From Candidatus Scatosoma pullistercoris (lineage in GTDB: Bacteria > Bacillota > Clostridia > Christensenellales > Borkfalkiaceae), in contig DVMZ01000090.1 in assembly GCA_018714725.1 (NCBI GenBank), forward strand, positions 1 through 7,051: a DNA stretch of 7,051 nucleotides. The letters run 5' to 3'. This document shows positions 4,075-7,051 of the stretch, piece after piece (within the stretch, counting starts at the first letter, position 1; every line of letters starts with the position of its first letter). The notes below the pieces were generated by a model. The model made no database searches. It saw only the letters and a program-made list of their open reading frames with translations, and was not told where the DNA came from. Both the position numbers and the translations under genes were made by a program.

Positions 4075-6228
4075 ATGGACAATCAGACGAAAAAACCTTA
4101 TTATATCACGACGGCGATTGCATATACGTCGGGAAAACCGCATATCGGGAACACTTATGAAGCGGTTCTGGCGGACGCGATTGCACGGTTCAAGCGCAAG
4201 GAAGGCTATGACGTGTTTTTCCAGACGGGCACGGACGAGCACGGCCAGAAGATCGAGGAAAAAGCGGAAAAGGCGGGGGTGACGCCCAAGCAGTATGTGG
4301 ATAAAGTCGCGGGGGAAATCCGGCAGATCTGGGACCTGATGGGCACTTCGTATGACAAATTCATCCGCACCACCGACCCGGAACACGAGCGGACGGTCGC
4401 GAAAATCTTTCAGAAATTTTACGACCGGGGGGATATTTACAAAGGCTGTTACGAGGGGATGTACTGCACCCCCTGCGAGTCCTTCTGGACGGAAAGCCAG
4501 CTGGTGGACGGGAAGTGCCCCGACTGCGGCAGGGAAGTGAAACCCGCCAAAGAGGAGGCTTATTTCTTCAGAATGGGGAAATATGCCGATCGGCTGATCG
4601 AGCACATCAACACTCATCCGGAATTCATTCAGCCCGTTTCCCGTAAAAACGAGATGATGAACAACTTCCTGCTGAAAGGGCTGCAGGACCTCTGCGTTTC
4701 CCGCACTTCGTTTTCGTGGGGGATTCCCGTGCCGTTTGACAAAAAGCACGTCGTCTATGTCTGGCTGGACGCCCTGACCAACTATATCACCGGCCTCGGC
4801 TACGATCCCGACGGGAACAGCGGCGAAAATTATAAAAAATACTGGCCGGCCGACCTGCACCTTATCGGCAAGGACATCATCCGCTTCCATACCATTTACT
4901 GGCCCATTTTCCTGATGGCGCTGGGCGAGCCGCTGCCCAAGCAGGTATTCGGCCATCCCTGGCTGTTGCAGGGGGACGGCAAGATGTCCAAATCCAAGGG
5001 CAATGTCATTTACGCGGACGATCTCGTGCGGTTGTTCGGCGTGGACGCGGTGCGGTACTTCGTGCTCCATGAAATGCCGTTCGACAACGACGGCGTGATT
5101 TCCTGGGAACTGGTGGCGGAACGGTACAATACCGAGCTCGCCAACGTCCTCGGCAATCTCGTTTCGCGCACAGTCGCGATGATTTCCAAATATTTCGGCG
5201 GCACGGTCACCCGTCCTTCCTCGCACGGAGAGGGCCCGGACGAGAACTTCCGCGAATTTGTCACGGGGACGGTTTCCCGGGTGCGCGCCCGCGCGGACGA
5301 ACTGCGCGTTGCGGACGCCCTGACGGAGATTTTTGCGCTCTTCCGCCGCGCCAATAAGTATATCGACGAAACCATGCCCTGGGCGCTTGCCAAAGAGGAG
5401 AGCAAAAAGGAACGGCTGAACGACGTGCTCTACAACCTCGCGGAAGCCATTCAGACGGGCGCGTCCCTTTTGGACAGCTTCATGCCCGACACGTCGGCGA
5501 AGATACTGGCGGCGTTCGGCGGGGCCGACCGTTCGCTGGAAGAATGCGCCCGCTTCGGGCTTGCGGAGCGCGTGACGGTCACCCCCGTTTCCGCGCTGTT
5601 TGCCCGGATCGATTTCAAGGCGCTGGAACCGGAAATCGAAAAGATCCGCGAGGCGCAGCGCGCCGAAGCGGCCGCCGAAACTGCCGGAACTGCGAATACT
5701 GCCGGGGCAAAAGGACAGGCGGAGCCGTCCGGTCAGGCCGCGACGGAAACACAGGCCGCGGCGGCGAAAAAATCCGGGATCAAGATCGCCAAAGCTACGC
5801 CGGCCGGAACTGCAGACACCGTCGCTCCGGCTGTTTCCGGAACGGAAAAGAAGGATGCGGCGCAGGCAGAGGGCGGAACGGCGGAAGAGGAAAAGGCGGA
5901 GGAAATCTCGATTGAGGATTTTGCGAAGGTCCGTTTGCAGGTGGGGGAAATCGTCGCCTGCGAAAAGGTGCCCAAGTCCTCCAAACTCCTGCACGAAACG
6001 GTGAAATTCGGCGCGGAGACCCGTTCGGTGGTGTCCGGAATCGGGAAGCATTATAAACCCGAGGAACTGGTCGGCAAAAAGGTGGTGTTCGTCACCAACT
6101 TAAAACCCGTCACTCTCTGCGGGGTGCTGTCCGAGGGCATGATTCTCGCGGCGGAGGACGAAAACGGGAAACTGGCGCTGGTCGTGCCGGACGATTCCGC
6201 TCTGGAAAGCGGCGCGAAAATCGGTTGA
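4075..6228 (+). CDS. metG: Methionyl-tRNA synthetase
   Basis: This 717-residue cytoplasmic class I enzyme attaches methionine to tRNA-Met using ATP. The catalytic domain has the PHIGN form of the HIGH signature (22-26), TGTDEHGQKI (51-60), a zinc knuckle with C131, C134, C148 and C151, YVWLDALTNY near 225, HLIGKDI, and KMSKSKGN (303-310). A helical anticodon-binding domain follows to about 525. Residues 611-717 form the OB-fold tRNA-binding and dimerisation domain (DFAKVRLQVGEI, VSGIG, NLKP, GVLSEGM). Most homologues with this domain have about 640-660 residues. The excess is a low-complexity linker (about 527-609) rich in Ala, Thr, Gly, Glu and Lys. The chosen ATG has AGGAG upstream. tatD follows after 16 bases, the usual Bacillota order. 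The identification is certain; only the linker is unusual. Confidence 0.97.
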   Translation: MDNQTKKPYYITTAIAYTSGKPHIGNTYEAVLADAIARFKRKEGYDVFFQTGTDEHGQKIEEKAEKAGVTPKQYVDKVAGEIRQIWDLMGTSYDKFIRTTDPEHERTVAKIFQKFYDRGDIYKGCYEGMYCTPCESFWTESQLVDGKCPDCGREVKPAKEEAYFFRMGKYADRLIEHINTHPEFIQPVSRKNEMMNNFLLKGLQDLCVSRTSFSWGIPVPFDKKHVVYVWLDALTNYITGLGYDPDGNSGENYKKYWPADLHLIGKDIIRFHTIYWPIFLMALGEPLPKQVFGHPWLLQGDGKMSKSKGNVIYADDLVRLFGVDAVRYFVLHEMPFDNDGVISWELVAERYNTELANVLGNLVSRTVAMISKYFGGTVTRPSSHGEGPDENFREFVTGTVSRVRARADELRVADALTEIFALFRRANKYIDETMPWALAKEESKKERLNDVLYNLAEAIQTGASLLDSFMPDTSAKILAAFGGADRSLEECARFGLAERVTVTPVSALFARIDFKALEPEIEKIREAQRAEAAAETAGTANTAGAKGQAEPSGQAATETQAAAAKKSGIKIAKATPAGTADTVAPAVSGTEKKDAAQAEGGTAEEEKAEEISIEDFAKVRLQVGEIVACEKVPKSSKLLHETVKFGAETRSVVSGIGKHYKPEELVGKKVVFVTNLKPVTLCGVLSEGMILAAEDENGKLALVVPDDSALESGAKIG

Positions 6229-6244
6229 TCGAGGGGGCAGGGAT

Positions 6245-7042
6245 TTGTTTATCGATGTGCACTGCCATCTGACGGGCGGAGAATACGAAGGGGTCGGCGG
6301 CGTGGAAGCGGTGCTTTCCCGCGCCCGGGACGCGGGCGTAACGGCGTTTGTTTCGTCGGGATTCGATCTTGCTTCCTCGCGGGCGGCGGCGGAACTTTCC
6401 GCCCGGCACGCCGACGTGTATTTTACGGCCGGATTCCAGCCGGAAGAGCTGGGAAAGTACCGGGAGGGGGACCTTGCGGAGATTGCGGCGCTGGCCAAAG
6501 AGTCAAAATGCGTCGCGGTCGGCGAGATCGGGCTGGACTATCATTTTCCCGACAATCCCCCGCGGGAATTGCAGAGGGAGCTGTTCGTCCGCCAGCTCCG
6601 GCTTGCGGACGAGCTGGGATTGCCCGTCGTCGTGCACAGCCGGGACGGAGCGGCGGAAACGCTGGAATTACTGCAATCGGAAGCGGACAGGCTCCGCTTC
6701 GGCGGACTCATGCACTGCTATTCCTATTCGGCGGAAATGGTCGGGGCGTTTGCGGCGCTGGGGATGTATTTTTCCTTCGGAGGCACGTCCACTTTCCGGA
6801 ACGCCAAAAAAGTGCAGGAGAGCGCAAGGCGGGTGCCTTCTGACCGGATTTTGTCCGAAACGGACAGCCCCTATCTCACCCCCGTGCCTTTCCGCGGCGT
6901 TTTTCCGAACGAGCCCGGAAACGTCGCGCACGTCGTCAGAAATCTTGCGGCTTTGAGAAACGAAAAGGAGGAGGAACTGGAAGGGCGGATTTTTTCCAAC
7001 GCGGAAAGACTGTTTTTCCGGCTCGCCGACAGAAGGATATGA
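6245..7042 (+). CDS. tatD: TatD family metal-dependent deoxyribonuclease
   Basis: This 265-residue TIM-barrel amidohydrolase-fold protein has the full-length size of the family. The metal-binding set is present: H6 and H8 (DVHCHL), E94 (GEIGLDYH), H131 (VVVHSRD), H157 (MHCY) and D207 (SETDSPYLTP). Characterised members are magnesium-dependent 3'-5' exonucleases on DNA (and some RNA) linked to DNA repair and turnover. The exact substrate here is inferred. The start is TTG at 6245 with GAGGGGG seven bases upstream; no ATG fits the conserved N-terminus FIDVHCHL. The loop usually written GxHP reads GFQP (63-66), so the usual His is Gln. It lies 16 bases after metG in the same operon, and its stop overlaps the next apparent start as ATGA. 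Confidence 0.94.
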   Translation: MFIDVHCHLTGGEYEGVGGVEAVLSRARDAGVTAFVSSGFDLASSRAAAELSARHADVYFTAGFQPEELGKYREGDLAEIAALAKESKCVAVGEIGLDYHFPDNPPRELQRELFVRQLRLADELGLPVVVHSRDGAAETLELLQSEADRLRFGGLMHCYSYSAEMVGAFAALGMYFSFGGTSTFRNAKKVQESARRVPSDRILSETDSPYLTPVPFRGVFPNEPGNVAHVVRNLAALRNEKEEELEGRIFSNAERLFFRLADRRI

Positions 7043-7051
7043 AAGAGAGCA
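7039..7051 (+). CDS. Start of the next gene in the metG-tatD operon, cut by the window end
   Basis: An ATG overlaps the tatD stop codon (ATGA), and AGAAGG lies just upstream (7031-7036), though its spacing to the ATG is short. Only MKES can be read. In many Bacillota the gene after tatD encodes ribonuclease M5, followed by the rRNA methyltransferase KsgA. That identity is a guess from gene order, not from sequence. Confidence 0.4.

Noticed and set aside
3474..4082. N-terminal extension of spmA to about 407 residues
   Set aside because: The extra 203 residues are Arg/Pro-rich, read through the hairpin array and into the metG promoter and start, and lie outside any SpmA family alignment.
3913..6051. 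712-residue minus-strand open frame opposite metG
   Set aside because: It is the antisense shadow of metG, a common effect of GC-rich codon use, with no independent start signals or domains.

Overview
The window comes from a spore-forming, moderately GC-rich Bacillota bacterium, most likely class Clostridia. It carries spmA-spmB (spore maturation), a clostridial-style metG with a PHIGN signature and C-terminal tRNA-binding domain, and a metG-tatD order followed by another gene start. No species can be named from the sequence alone. Base composition splits in two: about 1-2350 is strongly AT-rich, including its coding sequence, whereas 2350-7051 is GC-rich with GC-ending codons. The left third therefore looks like an acquired accessory segment beside core genes.

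Layout. 1-293: a cluster of short perfect hairpins, the last of which is a good intrinsic terminator for leftward transcription. 294-1948 (minus strand): a two-gene operon with a near-consensus promoter at 1972-2000. It encodes a small two-helix membrane protein with a cytoplasmic coiled coil, then a membrane-anchored Mrr-type nuclease. This is a plausible defence module. 2056-2208 (minus strand): a candidate small structured RNA with promoter-like boxes, a long bulged stem and a terminator hairpin. I do not recognise its family. 2280-2320: overlapping AT-rich inverted repeats. 2350-3473 (minus strand): spmA and spmB, overlapping by 4 bases. 3474-4074: the divergent spmA/metG intergenic region, holding about 250 bases of tandem hairpin units (3633-3880) and the metG promoter. 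4075-7042 (plus strand): metG and tatD in one operon, with a further gene apparently starting at 7039.

How the parts work together. MetG charges tRNA-Met, and TatD is a housekeeping metal-dependent DNase/hydrolase co-transcribed with it. SpmA and SpmB are membrane partners needed for spore core dehydration in Bacillus. The left operon is unrelated to these and is best read as a membrane-tethered DNA-cleaving system with its own promoter, possible operator and terminator.

The three most interesting items are the two-gene membrane nuclease operon, the candidate small RNA at about 2056-2178, and the hairpin array at 3633-3880. In that array the stem sequences differ between units while pairing and loop pattern are kept. 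A related-looking cluster lies at the left edge of the window.
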